Below are positions 1 to 10,481 of a DNA stretch of 64,000 nucleotides, one piece after another. The DNA is taken from positions 11,236,706 to 11,300,705 of the forward strand of contig NC_088655.1 of NCBI RefSeq assembly GCF_964019385.1, written 5' to 3'. Each line of letters starts with the position of its first letter. The first letter of the stretch is position 1. Source of the DNA: Sycon ciliatum. Its lineage: Eukaryota; Porifera; Calcarea; Leucosolenida; Sycettidae. A program made the translations under genes and the position numbers. Below the pieces are notes generated by a model, which ran no database searches, was not told the origin of the DNA, and worked only from the letters and a program-made list of their open reading frames with translations.

Positions 1-288
1 ATATGTACAGAAGAAAAAATCCCGGGGCCCCGTTGATGAAATTCTGTTTTGTCAAGTGGGCATTTTTGATTATTGTGAATGGCGTGTAGTGCCATAGTAC
101 AGTTCCTTTTGCTACATAACGTTTGCGCAAGTCACGTTTCTGCAATTGAACTAGGGAGATCTATGTCTCTGATCTTGTCATTTGGCCCGGCTGGTGCTGT
201 GCATTAACAACCATTGTCAGGCACCCTCGAAAGACCAACAGCGATGAGTTCATGACCCAAGCATTATTTGGGCCGTTAAGTTGACTAA
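1..288. other. No feature seen
   Basis: I see no convincing coding exon, RNA gene or repeat boundary here. The stretch ends at the TAA target site of the next element. Confidence 0.5.
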
Positions 289-689
289 GGCTGTGTTTAC
301 ATGAGGCGTTTCAACCCGGGTTGAGTTCGACCCGGGTCAGATTTCAACCCGCCATGTGCACAAAATGAATGGCACGTTTACATGACGCATTGCGCTTGAC
401 CCGGGTTGAAATTTCGCCCCGGGTTGAAACCAACCCGGGTCAAGAAAATCTTACAAACGTACTTCTGTGCGTATCTCGCGCCAGGTTTGAACAGCGCTGC
501 AGATGCAAATTTCGCGCGAACGGATTCACGTGACCATGCAGGACTGTAGAAGTGGACTTTTGGCGGCATATCAGTATTTGACTCGGGTCAACTGTCTTCA
601 TGTAAACGCTCACCTCTTTTGTCTATCGTACAGACTTTCAACCCGGGCCGAACTCGACCCGGGTTGAAATTTCTCATGTAAACACAGCC
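289..689. mobile_element. PIF/Harbinger-like MITE with TAA target duplication
   Basis: The ends are inverted copies: the left end begins GGCTGTGTTTACATGAG and the right end is its reverse complement. The similarity runs on for about 50 bases through blocks of the palindromic word CAACCCGGGTTGA. A TAA trinucleotide flanks both sides (286-288 and 690-692), the 3-bp target duplication known for PIF/Harbinger elements. It encodes no transposase, so it would depend on one supplied elsewhere. The 63-residue reverse-strand ORF inside it is a by-product of the repeats. The superfamily call is inferred from target-site size and terminal sequence. Confidence 0.8.
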
Positions 690-1106
690 TAAACGGGAGT
701 GTAGCAAGCTTTGATCGGCGTACTTCCTGCCGTACGTAGTGAAATGTTGTCCGAGCTGAATAGATTCTATTTCCTGCGGTTTAGTACAACAGATTCACAC
801 CTAATGCTGTAGATTCGTCGTCTCCAAGAAAAACCTCCATGGAGACTGGAAACTATAGCAGATCATAAATGACGCAGCAGCTCAGCTGATTCCCCAGTTC
901 GTGTCTACTTGGTTCATGTACTTTGGTCAACGTGTTGTGGCAGACTCCATGTACAAAGCTGCATACTCTTGGGGTTATTGATTCTTGCTGATAATTCCAT
1001 TAATGTTATTGCATAGATATGAACATCATAAGAATGTTGGCAAGACCCAACAAGGTGTCCCTAATGACTTACATCAGATCTTCACAAAATGCACATACTG
1101 TAAGAC

Positions 1107-1107
<1 letters not shown>
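690..1107. other. No feature seen
   Basis: No coding or structured element was recognised. The 36 bases at 1075-1110 (cagatcttcac...) recur at 2350-2386, again next to a TA run. Confidence 0.4.

Positions 1108-1108
<1 letters not shown>

Positions 1109-1158
<50 letters not shown>
1109..1158. repeat. (TA)n microsatellite
   Basis: About 50 bases of uninterrupted TA dinucleotides directly abut the first 228-bp satellite unit. Shorter TA runs at 2326-2350, 2385-2402, 2562-2583, 3580-3593 and 3889-3906 mark almost every junction between blocks in this region. Confidence 0.95.
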
Positions 1159-1160
<2 letters not shown>

Positions 1161-2325
1161 TCAATCTGCGGACAGCATGCTGTTTCGTTCTTTTTGAACT
1201 CATCAGCGCAGCACAGAGGAAATGAGGCCGAACCTGATAGCAATGGAAATAAAAATTTCCAATCAGGCCCGAACGTACCTTGCCAGAGTGCTCAAACTGA
1301 CAAGTCAGTGAGCTCTGCATAACGCAAACAGCAAAGGCACTACCCCACGCAAGAGTGCTCAACTGCTACAAGAGCAGGAGCGAAATACTCAATCTGCGGA
1401 CAGCATGCTGTTTCGTTCTTTTTGAACTCATCAGCGCAGCACAGAGGAAATGAGGCCGAACCTGATAGCAATGGAAATAAAAATTTCCAATCAGGCCCGA
1501 ACGTACCTTGCCAGAGTGCTCAAACTGACAAGTCAGTGAGCTCTGCATAACGCAAACAGCAAAGGCACTACCCCACGCAAGAGTGCTCAACTGCTACAAG
1601 AGCAGGAGCGAAATACTCAATCTGCGGACAGCATGCTGTTTCGTTCTTTTTGAACTCATCAGCGCAGCACAGAGGAAATGAGGCCGAACCTGATAGCAAT
1701 GGAAATAAAAATTTCCAATCAGGCCCGAACGTACCTTGCCAGAGTGCTCAAACTGACAAGTCAGTGAGCTCTGCATAACGCAAACAGCAAAGGCACTACC
1801 CCACGCAAGAGTGCTCAACTGCTACAAGAGCAGGAGCGAAATACTCAATCTGCGGACAGCATGCTGTTTCGTTCTTTTTGAACTCATCAGCGCAGCACAG
1901 AGGAAATGAGGCCGAACCTGATAGCAATGGAAATAAAAATTTCCAATCAGGCCCGAACGTACCTTGCCAGAGTGCTCAAACTGACAAGTCAGTGAGCTCT
2001 GCATAACGCAAACAGCAAAGGCACTACCCCACGCAAGAGTGCTCAACTGCTACAAGAGCAGGAGCGAAATACTCAATCTGCGGACAGCATGCTGTTTCGT
2101 TCTTTTTGAACTCATCAGCGCAGCACAGAGGAAATGAGGCCGAACCTGATAGCAATGGAAATAAAAATTTCCAATCAGGCCCGAACGTACCTTGCCAGAG
2201 TGCTCAAACTGACAAGTCAGTGAGCTCTGCATAACGCAAACAGCAAAGGCACTACCCCACGCAAGAGTGCTCAACTGCTACAAGAGCAGGAGCGAAATAC
2301 TCAATCTGCGGACAGCATGCTGTTT
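1159..2325. repeat. Tandem satellite, 228-bp unit, five full copies
   Basis: The unit starts with ACTCAATCTGCGGACAGCAT and restarts at 1159, 1387, 1615, 1843, 2071 and 2299, exactly 228 bases apart. The copies look identical by eye apart from the flanks, and the last is cut after 27 bases by a TA run. The repeated 74-residue reverse-strand ORF is a consequence of the tandem array, not a gene. A diverged single copy lies inverted at about 60.62-60.79 kb, so the unit comes from a dispersed sequence. Near-identity suggests recent expansion, or a collapse/expansion error in assembly. Confidence 0.95.
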
Positions 2326-2467
2326 ATATATATATATATATATATATATCAGATCTTCACAAAATGCACATACTGTAAGACATGTATTATATATATATAT
2401 ATAGAACAATAGAAGTATTTCTTGCGTCGGCAAAAAGTGCTCAATGTCCTAAGACAGAGCGGGGTTA
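2326..2467. other. TA runs and copied fragment
   Basis: Two TA runs surround a second copy of the fragment seen at 1075-1110. It is followed by about 60 bases of unrecognised sequence leading into the palindrome. Confidence 0.6.
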
Positions 2468-2560
2468 TACACTCAGACACAAAGGATCTCCAAGTTTCTC
2501 ACTGTTGCTACTCAGAGTAGCAACAGTGAGAAACTTGGAGATCCTTTGTGTCTGAGTGTA
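2468..2560. repeat. Perfect 93-bp palindrome (46-bp arms)
   Basis: The left arm begins TACACTCAGACACAAAGG and the right arm ends with its exact reverse complement. One unpaired base (2514) lies at the centre, and I find no mismatch in the 46-base arms. Such a near-zero-loop inverted repeat could extrude as a cruciform. It is also the structure made when a read or assembly folds back on itself. Confidence 0.95.
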
Positions 2561-2583
2561 TTATATATATATATATATATATA

Positions 2584-3579
2584 TTAACTGGTTTGAGGGA
2601 AAGAGACAAACGGGAAAAGTCTGAAGAAAAAATTGACTGTCACCACCAGGACTCGAACCAGGGACCCTCGCTTGTAGCCAGCGATGCTCTAACCACTGAG
2701 CTATGGTGTAGTCGTCATCCCAGCAGAGGCCGTTCAACATTTTCTTCAGACTTCGTAACTCACACTTCCTGTGAATCCACACAGGCGGGTGGGACGCAGC
2801 CCTCACTGTAACCCACACACTTCACGTACAAACTAGCACGCGGGGAGCCCCAAGTCATAAAATATTAACTGGTTTGAGGGAAAGAGACAAACGGGAAAAG
2901 TCTGAAGAAAAAATTGACTGTCACCACCAGGACTCGAACCAGGGACCCTCGCTTGTAGCCAGCGATGCTCTAACCACTGAGCTATGGTGTAGTCGTCATC
3001 CCAGCAGAGGCCGTTCAACATTTTCTTCAGACTTCGTAACTCACACTTCCTGTGAATCCACACAGGCGGGTGGGACGCAGCCCTCACTGTAACCCACACA
3101 CTTCACGTACAAACTAGCACGCGGGGAGCCCCAAGTCATAAAATATTAACTGGTTTGAGGGAAAGAGACAAACGGGAAAAGTCTGAAGAAAAAATTGACT
3201 GTCACCACCAGGACTCGAACCAGGGACCCTCGCTTGTAGCCAGCGATGCTCTAACCACTGAGCTATGGTGTAGTCGTCATCCCAGCAGAGGCCGTTCAAC
3301 ATTTTCTTCAGACTTCGTAACTCACACTTCCTGTGAATCCACACAGGCGGGTGGGACGCAGCCCTCACTGTAACCCACACACTTCACGTACAAACTAGCA
3401 CGCGGGGAGCCCCAAGTCATAAAATATTAACTGGTTTGAGGGAAAGAGACAAACGGGAAAAGTCTGAAGAAAAAATTGACTGTCACCACCAGGACTCGAA
3501 CCAGGGACCCTCGCTTGTAGCCAGCGATGCTCTAACCACTGAGCTATGGTGTAGTCGTCATCCCAGCAGAGGCCGTTCA
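2584..3579. repeat. Tandem repeat, 281-bp unit carrying a tRNA-like core
   Basis: Units restart at 2584, 2865, 3146 and 3427, exactly 281 bases apart; the last is cut at 3579 by a TA run. On the minus strand each unit has a tRNA-like core with an A box (TAGCTCAGTGGTTAGAGC), an anticodon-stem-like TCGCT/AGCGA pair and a B box (GGTTCGAGTCC). The core is enclosed by inverted arms containing AGTCTGAAGAAAA and its complement. The same element occurs singly in intron 1 of claudin-like copies 2, 3 and 4. The anticodon loop lacks the U expected before the anticodon, so this is a tRNA-derived repeat and not a working tRNA gene. Confidence 0.9.
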
Positions 3580-3593
3580 TATATATATATATA

Positions 3594-3888
3594 TACTCAA
3601 TCTGCGGACAGCATGCTGTTTCGTTCTTTTTGAACTCATCAGCGCAGCACAGAGGAAATGAGGCCGAACCTGATAGCAATGGAAATAAAAATTTCCAATC
3701 AGGCCCGAACGTACCTTGCCAGAGTGCTCAAACTGACAAGTCAGTGAGCTCTGCGTAACGCAAACAGCAAGAGTGCTCAACTGCTACAAGAGCAGGAGCG
3801 AAATACTCAATCTGCGGACAGCATGCTGTTTCGTTCTTTTTGAACTCATCAGCGCAGCACAGAGGAAAAGAGGCCGAACCTGATAGCA
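3594..3888. repeat. Two further 228-type satellite units, shortened
   Basis: ACTCAATCTGCGGACAGCAT recurs at 3594 and 3806. The first unit is 212 bases because about 16 bases are missing near its end, and the second is truncated by a TA run. They are separated from the main array by the 281-bp repeats. Confidence 0.9.
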
Positions 3889-3906
3889 ATATATATATAT
3901 ATATAT

Positions 3907-4430
3907 CTGCAACGCGTATTATCACAAAATTGCCGTGGAAAGGGCAAAATTGCATTGCCTTCCGCAAAAAGATTAAAGCTGCAATTTTGAACTGCTATCC
4001 TACAGTATCCCCCATTGTAATTTATACAACCAGACCCGCATTCAGGTCTATCGCGAAGGATGTTTCACCAACTCTTGAAAATAGTAATTTTATTTATAAG
4101 TATGCGTGTCGCTGTGAGCGGACGTACGTTGGTGAGACATGTCTGCGATTCTCGGAAAGGATCAAGCAGCATATCCCAGACAAGCTGTACAAGAAGCCGC
4201 CTGACAAACGTGTGGCAACAAGTGATAGCGCCATCACAAAGCATTTGCAGGCGCAGCCTGAATGCATCCCACAGGAACGCAACAGCAGCTTCAGTGTGAT
4301 CACACCAGCCCGAAACAGCGCGCACCGATTCACACTGGAGGCGCTGTACATTCGCAGTTTGAGGCCAGAACTGTGTCGACAAAAGAAGCACATCAAGGTG
4401 CTACGGCTGTTCAAGCTGCAACCGGACTGA
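3907..4430 (+). pseudogene. Penelope-like element, C-terminal GIY-YIG endonuclease fragment
   Basis: This open frame ends at a TGA at 4428-4430 and translates to the C-terminal part of a Penelope-like retroelement polyprotein. Visible features are a linker with LPWKGQ, then FIYKYACRCERTYVGETCLR, which has the C-x-C pair and the YVGET form of the GIY-YIG nuclease core. The helix RFSERIKQHI follows, then a conserved tail HRFTLEALYIRSLRPE. In the intact family this domain follows a reverse transcriptase; here the upstream part is missing and replaced by a TA run at 3889-3906. The fragment has no frameshift but has no start of its own. Confidence 0.8.
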
Positions 4431-4711
4431 CAACTTTATCACGTGTTTGTTCTGGTACTGCATTCCCCTCATGTGTTGTTTCCCGCATTTTTCCACTGCT
4501 CCATACATTCTTATGGTAGTGTAGTGTGAACTTGAGGCGCGTAAGAATATTCTTGCTGATTCTCTACCCCCAGTATAAATTCTGGCTTCGTTTTCGTTCT
4601 TGCTCATTCCCATGTAACCACTGATGAAAATGGGTGAAAAGCTTTTGGTATTATGAAACTGACAACCTTGTTGTTGTGTGTATATAAATTTTGTTCGCCT
4701 ACCTCTCTCTC
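4431..4711 (+). other. 3' flank of the Penelope-like fragment with hammerhead-like core
   Basis: The stretch is non-coding. It contains CTGATGA at 4621-4627 and GAAA at 4636-4639, the two conserved single-stranded blocks of a hammerhead ribozyme. Penelope-like elements are known to carry minimal hammerhead motifs. The eight bases between the blocks (AAATGGGT) do not make a convincing stem II, so the ribozyme call is weak. Confidence 0.3.
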
Positions 4712-4935
4712 TCTCTATATATATATATATATTATATAACGAGGAAGCAAATCTAACGTTTTAACGGATGACATTTCTTCGTTATAATAAGATCCGTTGA
4801 GGCCGTACTGCTTCATATATGCTGTGTGTGGATATGGCAGAATACTGCAAGATCGTTAACATATCTTCTCGTTAACCTATGAATTTTGGACAATCGTTAA
4901 ATTAGCGACTCGTTATAATAACATGACTGTCTTAC
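4712..4935. mobile_element. CT/TA run followed by a pogo-type MITE remnant
   Basis: After a short CT/TA microsatellite, AACGAGG near 4738 is mirrored by CTCGTTATAATAACATGACTG near 4908-4932. Internal words TCGTTATAA and TCGTTAA repeat in both orientations. The style matches the Tigger/pogo-like MITEs at 23.2 and 52.3 kb. The left terminus seems lost to the TA run. Confidence 0.5.
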
Positions 4936-5156
4936 AGTATATCTTGAAAAGCCGTATTTTGGTTTCACATACACGTCTCATTTCTATCACAGAGATCAGT
5001 AGCCATGGGCCATTGGTGGCAATACTGGTAGGAGTCGCCCGAGGCTAAGCCAATAATTTCCGTTCTATACCCAATATACATACCTGAACTGGGCACAAAT
5101 CTATCCCATTCCTTGGTGCTGACCCCTTTGATGCGCCCCGAATCCCTTAGCATTAT

Positions 5157-5440
5157 TACCGTACTTCCGCACATATAAGCGCGTGTGCTTATGTCCGGAT
5201 ATAAGCGCACCCCTCAATTATAAGCGCATGTGCTTATATGTGAACACTATTGGTGAAAAGGCGGGAGCGAAATATACCACTAAGTAGTGTGATGACACCA
5301 TTGTTTAGGACACAGACAAACCTGTATTGCGCATATAAGCGCATGGGCTTCTACCCGAACATGTTTACACAGCCAAAGATCTTTTTTGCAGCAAATTTTC
5401 GCTTATAAGCGCATGCGCTTATATGTGGGGAAGTACGGTA
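5157..5440. mobile_element. MITE with GCGCTTATATG repeats and TA target duplication
   Basis: The left end CCGTACTTCCGCACATATAA is mirrored by TTATATGTGGGGAAGTACGG at the right end, with TA on both sides (5157-5158 and 5439-5440). The word ATAAGCGCATGCGCTTAT and close variants recur inside, partly as palindromes. It has no coding capacity. TA duplication suggests mobilisation by a Tc1/mariner or pogo-type transposase. Confidence 0.8.
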
Positions 5441-5660
5441 GTACCTCCAATTCATTTCGTCATCAGCTCACCGCATGCTCAGTACTGTGTTGTAAAGTAT
5501 GCAAATTTTCGACGCTTTTAAATTGCAGCCTCCCCAGGGCAAAAACACATCTCGGCCACATTGAAATTTCAGCCTGTACTGCTGATGCCTGTATACACTG
5601 TCACATTGAACCTTGCAGAACAAATTTTAGGCTACAAATGCCCAGTAAATAAGAGGGGAG

Positions 5661-5800
5661 AAGGCACTGAACGAAGTGTCAACCTACGAATACAACCTCA
5701 GTGCAACAACGTGCTCTTTCTCTTTCTGCCTGTGTAAGCAGAAAGAGCACGTTGTTGCACTGAGGTTGTATTCGTAGGTTGACAGTTCGTTCAGTGCCTT
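5661..5800. repeat. Long hairpin element, about 60-bp arms
   Basis: The left arm starts AAGGCACTGAACGAAG and the right arm (ending at 5800) is its reverse complement, with one visible mismatch and an extra TCTTTC at the loop. The right flank up to 5846 (CTTTTGCGTTTCCTCTAG) belongs to the same element. One half of it recurs in opposite orientation at 43.04-43.15 kb, so this is a dispersed family. Confidence 0.85.
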
Positions 5801-5846
5801 TTCACCTTTGGTTACATAATTTTGTTACCTTTTGCGTTTCCTCTAG

Positions 5847-5989
5847 TAAATAAAAGGGGGGTTGTCAAATGACAACCGCTCTATTCAGTTGCTATTCACT
5901 CTTGGCGCATGCGCTGGACGAAAAATTCTTATATTAGTGATGTCGAAAAAGTATGCGATTGTCAGTTGACAAACCCCTTTTTATTTACA
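5847..5989. mobile_element. Short MITE with TTGTCAA-containing inverted ends
   Basis: GTAAATAAAAGGGGGGTTGTC at the left is mirrored by GACAAACCCCTTTTTATTTAC at the right. The element is about 143 bases and non-coding. It abuts the preceding hairpin element, and the copy of that hairpin at 43 kb lacks it. Confidence 0.75.
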
Positions 5990-7735
5990 ATTCAGTTGCG
6001 TGATGTCCACCACTTTCCGAATTAAAAATGCACAGGCCGATAATTGCCGAAAATAAAATATGCGCCGAATATGCAGTACCTTGCGCACTCTGTTAGAAGA
6101 CATGAGGGCTACTGGGAATGAATGCCCAAGTAAAATGATGAAGTACAGTAATACAATACTATAGGGAGTGCATTTGGCATGAATGCACCAAGCCAACTCT
6201 CCTATACAAACAGTATAGTGTTGCTGCCAAAAATATGATCAGCTAAAGTTGCCTTTTTGCATTATTATGGTTGAACTTTTTTTCCTGTAGCCTCGTTCCC
6301 AAGCTGTGGATTTAATCACGAAATTCGTTAGCAAGACGAAGAGGTTTTATGTGAGCTTACTATTTTTCTACCTGCACTTGCTTTTATCTTTTTTGTGCAG
6401 GACTCTGAGAAGCTGGAGGGACCCCACAAACCTCAAGCATTGAAGATACAACTTTTAACCAAAAACCAGGCAACATGATGTGCATGTATCACGTTCGCTG
6501 TGATTGCATCGTTTCAGGGTACACTGACAACATACTAGTACTAGTAACTAGTCCTTGACTAGCAGCAGTGGCCTGAATTATTGCCTGGCCGCTATTCATA
6601 TAATCCTTTGGTGCTTACTCATCGCCTTGTTCTGTCTCTAAAATGGCGTATGGGTGTTCCGAGGCTTGTTATATTTGCTCAAGCCGCGCATTGGCATTGG
6701 TGCATGTCGGTAAATGCCAGCCACTGCTGCCTAGCTCAACATGTTTTGTATGATGTAGAATGCGCTCTGTGTATCTACAATCGAGTGACCTACAGTTGCA
6801 CTAGTATGTGCACTGTACTGGCACAGTGTATCATACTCAGTCTTGTCACTTCTTCTCCCACGTTTACTGTATTGTTTAATTCACTGTACACATCTTGCCC
6901 AGCTCCTCTAAGGCCACGCAGAATTTGTTTGTTGTTTTGGGCCACTACACTCAGCTGGTGTAAGGTTGGTCTGCTTCTCTCTTCCTTCTCTTCGACGTGT
7001 CCAGCCAATCATTCATGTCAAACTTTGCATAACTTAGATCACTATATATACAGTCACCTGGCTGGAAACGTCCATGGCTGCAAAATCACATCTTTCTTGA
7101 GGGACCCCATTTTATAGAGTGGACGACATTCACTTTCCTGATAGACTCACCTCAGATGTTGGTATTGTACCCATCCCTGATTTGTACATTCACCACTTTT
7201 TACAGTGAGAATGTCTGCTGTGGATAGTTCTCATGCTTTAACCTCATTCCTAAATTGAATGTAAACAAGTACGGTATAATACCGCCAAAATGTAGTTCAT
7301 TGCAAGTCGTCGATTATGATCCTTTGTGGAGACGAAAGCTTCGGGACCTGGGAGTACTTGTGACATACCCATATCATGCTCCCTCAGGTTCTGAAGCTGT
7401 GTGTGTCGTGTTTGCTTTGCTTTAAAGTATATTAAGAGCTCCGTTGGTCTGCACTCCTCTTTGAATGGAGTCACCTCCAGTGGTTATGGCGATCGAGTGC
7501 ATGTATGTTCGGATAAGGGCGTGGGAAAACACTCATCTAAAACATACTCATTTCCTCATGCATATTTCTCATTCTTTTCGGCACACACTCCAGCTCCTCG
7601 AAATTATCATGGGATGCATGTTGATGACAGCCTGCTGCCATGCAGCCTGAGCAGTTCGGACAATCAATCATTCGGATAATCGGCATTCTATATTACTACA
7701 GTTGTAGTAGGTGTATTTCATGTACAGTACTAAAG
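5990..7735. other. No gene recognised
   Basis: Open frames exist, including a 178-residue one at 6581-7117, but composition, lack of splice context and lack of recognisable motifs argue against coding. No repeat boundary is clear. Confidence 0.4.
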
Positions 7736-7966
7736 ACAGTAGAGTCAGGCGCCGAAGAATGTCCAGCCTGAAATGCTAAGAACGCCACCGCCTAAAGTTA
7801 AGAATGGCGGTGTTGGTTTTCCGGCAGCTTTTGGGATACATAATTATGATCCTAACATGATTGTTTCTAAGAACATGCTATAAGAGCGCAGCCGGATGGC
7901 TGAAAAATAAGAACACCCTAGGCTAACCTCTTGGACACAACGTTCTTGGACGCTTGACTCTACTGT
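7736..7966. mobile_element. Tigger/pogo-style MITE
   Basis: ACAGTAGAGTCAGGCGCCGA at the left is mirrored by TTGGACGCTTGACTCTACTGT at the right. The 231-base body is non-coding and contains a second inverted word (AAGAATGTCC/AACGTTCTTGG). The terminal CAGTAGAGTC form is typical of pogo/Tigger-derived MITEs; that assignment is an inference. Confidence 0.75.
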
Positions 7967-9059
7967 AGTATGGAAGAATACTCTTCGGCAGGGATGTTAC
8001 ATTTTAGAAATCATGCGTACAAGATGCCTATTAAAGTCTGCTCTTCTTTTATGACAAGCTTTGGCATGCATGCAGCTCTTAATTAATCCCAAAGATGGAG
8101 TGCAATGACATGCATTTGGAACCGTGATCACTAAAATCCTGCGCTAAATTCTACGATTTAGAACTATACGTGATGTTGCACACCCAAGAACGTCGTTCCG
8201 AGGGCCTAGGTCGGGGGCGTTCTTGGAAGAACATCATGCTGGATTGTAGATAAACTATATAACGCACATGTGGGTGATAACAAAAACTGCGGTACAGTGC
8301 GGAGAAACTAGTCCAACATACCGGTACTAATATCACCAGTAGGTTTTCTAAACTTCTTGTTCTATACTGGAGAATATTCCAGCGAGTGAATCCAGAGCAA
8401 GTGCTATGGAAATGGACTAGCGAGAGCTCACAATAGCCAGACAGACCCACGAGTCCTTTCTTGAACCGAACAATAATCATCTATGGCATTCAACATGCAG
8501 TTTGGGAAGCCATGCAGTCCTGGGACAAATATCCAAATGCATTCTTGTCTCCAGACCAAACGATTGTTATCATACTTGACAATTTCCAACTCTACGACCA
8601 CCATGCCAGCTCAAGCAAAAAGAAGCAAAGGAAGACGGAGATTTCTACTTGTGCAGCCATTCAGGGAGGAGCACGAAGGCTGTTTTAACATCACATGATT
8701 CGACCGTGCACGCACTTTCCAAAAGTGTACTTATCACATACCACGTGAACTCTTAGGCTGTTTGCAGTGCGATATACTTACATGTGCATGCCCTTGCCGC
8801 ACATTCACACTCCAGTACAAAACATAATTATGCAAATATGTAATGCACATAATGTGACATTCTACGCTTGAAAGCAGATCAGCATTCGAACTTTTTCATT
8901 GCCTTCAGGCTGCAACAGCATATTGCAAGAGGGCACAATGGCCCAACCCAACATCTTCCAGTGAACACCATCGGCCATGGCAGTACAGACCATCTGACAT
9001 CACTCACACCACCCACATAGAAGAGAAGCAATGTTGATACTTCATAGTTAACACGTTAC
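7967..9059. other. No gene recognised
   Basis: No convincing exon was found. A small inverted pair (CCAAGAACG / CGTTCTTGG) lies at 8184-8225. Confidence 0.4.
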
Positions 9060-9230
9060 AAATACTACTGAGAGTGCATATAGGCAGTACCCCAGGTTCA
9101 GGATGCATTGATCCATTCTTCTGCTTCAACTACCTTAGCTGCTCATTTGATCTATGGCTATGCATGCTGTCATCAGTGAGCCACACCATTGCGAAAGACT
9201 GATGATGGAGAGATCATTGCGCGTGTGTAG
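9060..9230. repeat. Interspersed repeat, copy A
   Basis: The segment containing CAGGTTCAGGATGCATTGATCC, TCTGCTTCAACTACC and CTATGGCTATGCATG reappears in diverged form at 9955-10150 and again around 22.65-22.82 kb. The family is unnamed and non-coding as far as I can see. Confidence 0.6.
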
Positions 9231-9954
9231 TCACAATACTATCAGAGAAATACGTTTGGCAAATATAGGAATACTGTGGACAAAATTGTACACAATAACC
9301 TGCCTTGAAGCAAATCTCAGAAAGAAAGCGCTGTGCAGATGCATATCAGCGGCTTCAGATTCAGTCACTTCGTGAGATCCAATATTCTTCCAACTGTACT
9401 GTTCAGCCTTCGGTGATCCACAGAGACAGCCAAACAATCTGTTCCGTCCTTCCACATGAGAAACAGAGAGGGAACATGTTCCAGTTCATTCCAGTATGAA
9501 GGCGACGGATACAGGCAATGAAAGTCATCGTTGGGCCAACATGACCAGCTTTCAGACATGGGTTCTCAGAGACCTTCGCCCATGATGATGGTATTCACCC
9601 TGGCTACAATCCTGCAAAACACGTGAAAAGATTGCAGCAAAACAAACTGAATGTTATAAAGAAGCAATTTAGGAAAACTAAGCCTATCGTATTTGTAGTA
9701 CAGTGAAGCTAAGATACAACACCCAGCAGCCAGGCAAACTTGCTAATATCCGATGAATTAGCATGCCTGGTCATGGCACACCGGGTACAAAATATGCAAC
9801 CAGTATAACGTTTCCACCAGTATTGATAATCTATCGTAACGTTATGATCAAACTACATAACTGCTAAGAATGTGCAACTACTAACACAAGGTACGATCGG
9901 CTTCGAAATCCAATGATTATGAGCAAGCGCGCATATATTTCTACATGTGCCATG
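9231..9954. other. Possible short minus-strand exon; otherwise nothing
   Basis: On the minus strand a good acceptor (CACGTGTTTTGCAG) near 9613 opens a frame that stops after about 14 residues (reading ...VNTIIMGEGL). This could be a terminal exon, but I find no partner exons. The 64-residue minus-strand ORF at 9365-9559 is also unrecognised. Confidence 0.2.
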
Positions 9955-10150
9955 TAGATAGAGTGTTTCATCAGGTTCAGTAGGCATGGATCCACAGTTC
10001 ATTGTTCTGCTTCAACTACCGTAGCTGTGATGTACAAGTTTTGATCTCTGGCTATGCATGATGGTATTAGTGAGCCCAATGGCCCACAAAAACTGAAGTG
10101 ATGAAACTTTCTGCCGTGGGCAGAGGGATCATCGAGTTGCCCACTCTTGG
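9955..10150. repeat. Interspersed repeat, copy B
   Basis: A direct-orientation, diverged relative of the 9.06-kb copy, sharing TCTGCTTCAACTACCGTAGC and GATCTCTGGCTATGCATG. The tail (AGAGGGATCATCGAGTTGCC) also matches the copy near 22.78 kb. Confidence 0.6.
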
Positions 10151-10481
10151 TTATGTACTCATGCCATTACCAACTATCAGTGCACAAGTACTGCTACACC
10201 CTCACTATGATCCATTGCAACACTATCACCAGGCACATGCATGCTACTGCAGCCATTAAACCAAGAGTCGCAAATAGGAAAATCTTTGCTGTAAACCACA
10301 GCTATAAGGTGCTTTGAGTCCAGTTTTGTGGGAAAGTTGCACTGCACGATGCACAATACCACATCGAGCGAAATTCTTTTTTTCACATAGCGTGAAGTGT
10401 CTCTCGAGAAATGCAATGCACAATGCATAGCACATCGCAGAAAATCTTGTATTCCACCTGCAATCTAAAACTGCTTGCCAG

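Noticed and set aside
1366..2274. Four identical 74-residue minus-strand ORFs
   Set aside because: Each is the same frame in a 228-bp tandem unit; repetition, not selection, keeps them open.
2640..2710. Functional tRNA gene in the 281-bp repeat
   Set aside because: The A and B boxes are present, but the anticodon loop lacks U33 and the copies are tandem and intronic; it is a tRNA-derived repeat.
1159..3579. Possible CRISPR-like array
   Set aside because: The units are long, contiguous and without unique spacers, and the window is eukaryotic.
6581..7117. 178-residue plus-strand ORF
   Set aside because: Cysteine- and serine-rich composition without domains, promoter or splice context; likely chance.
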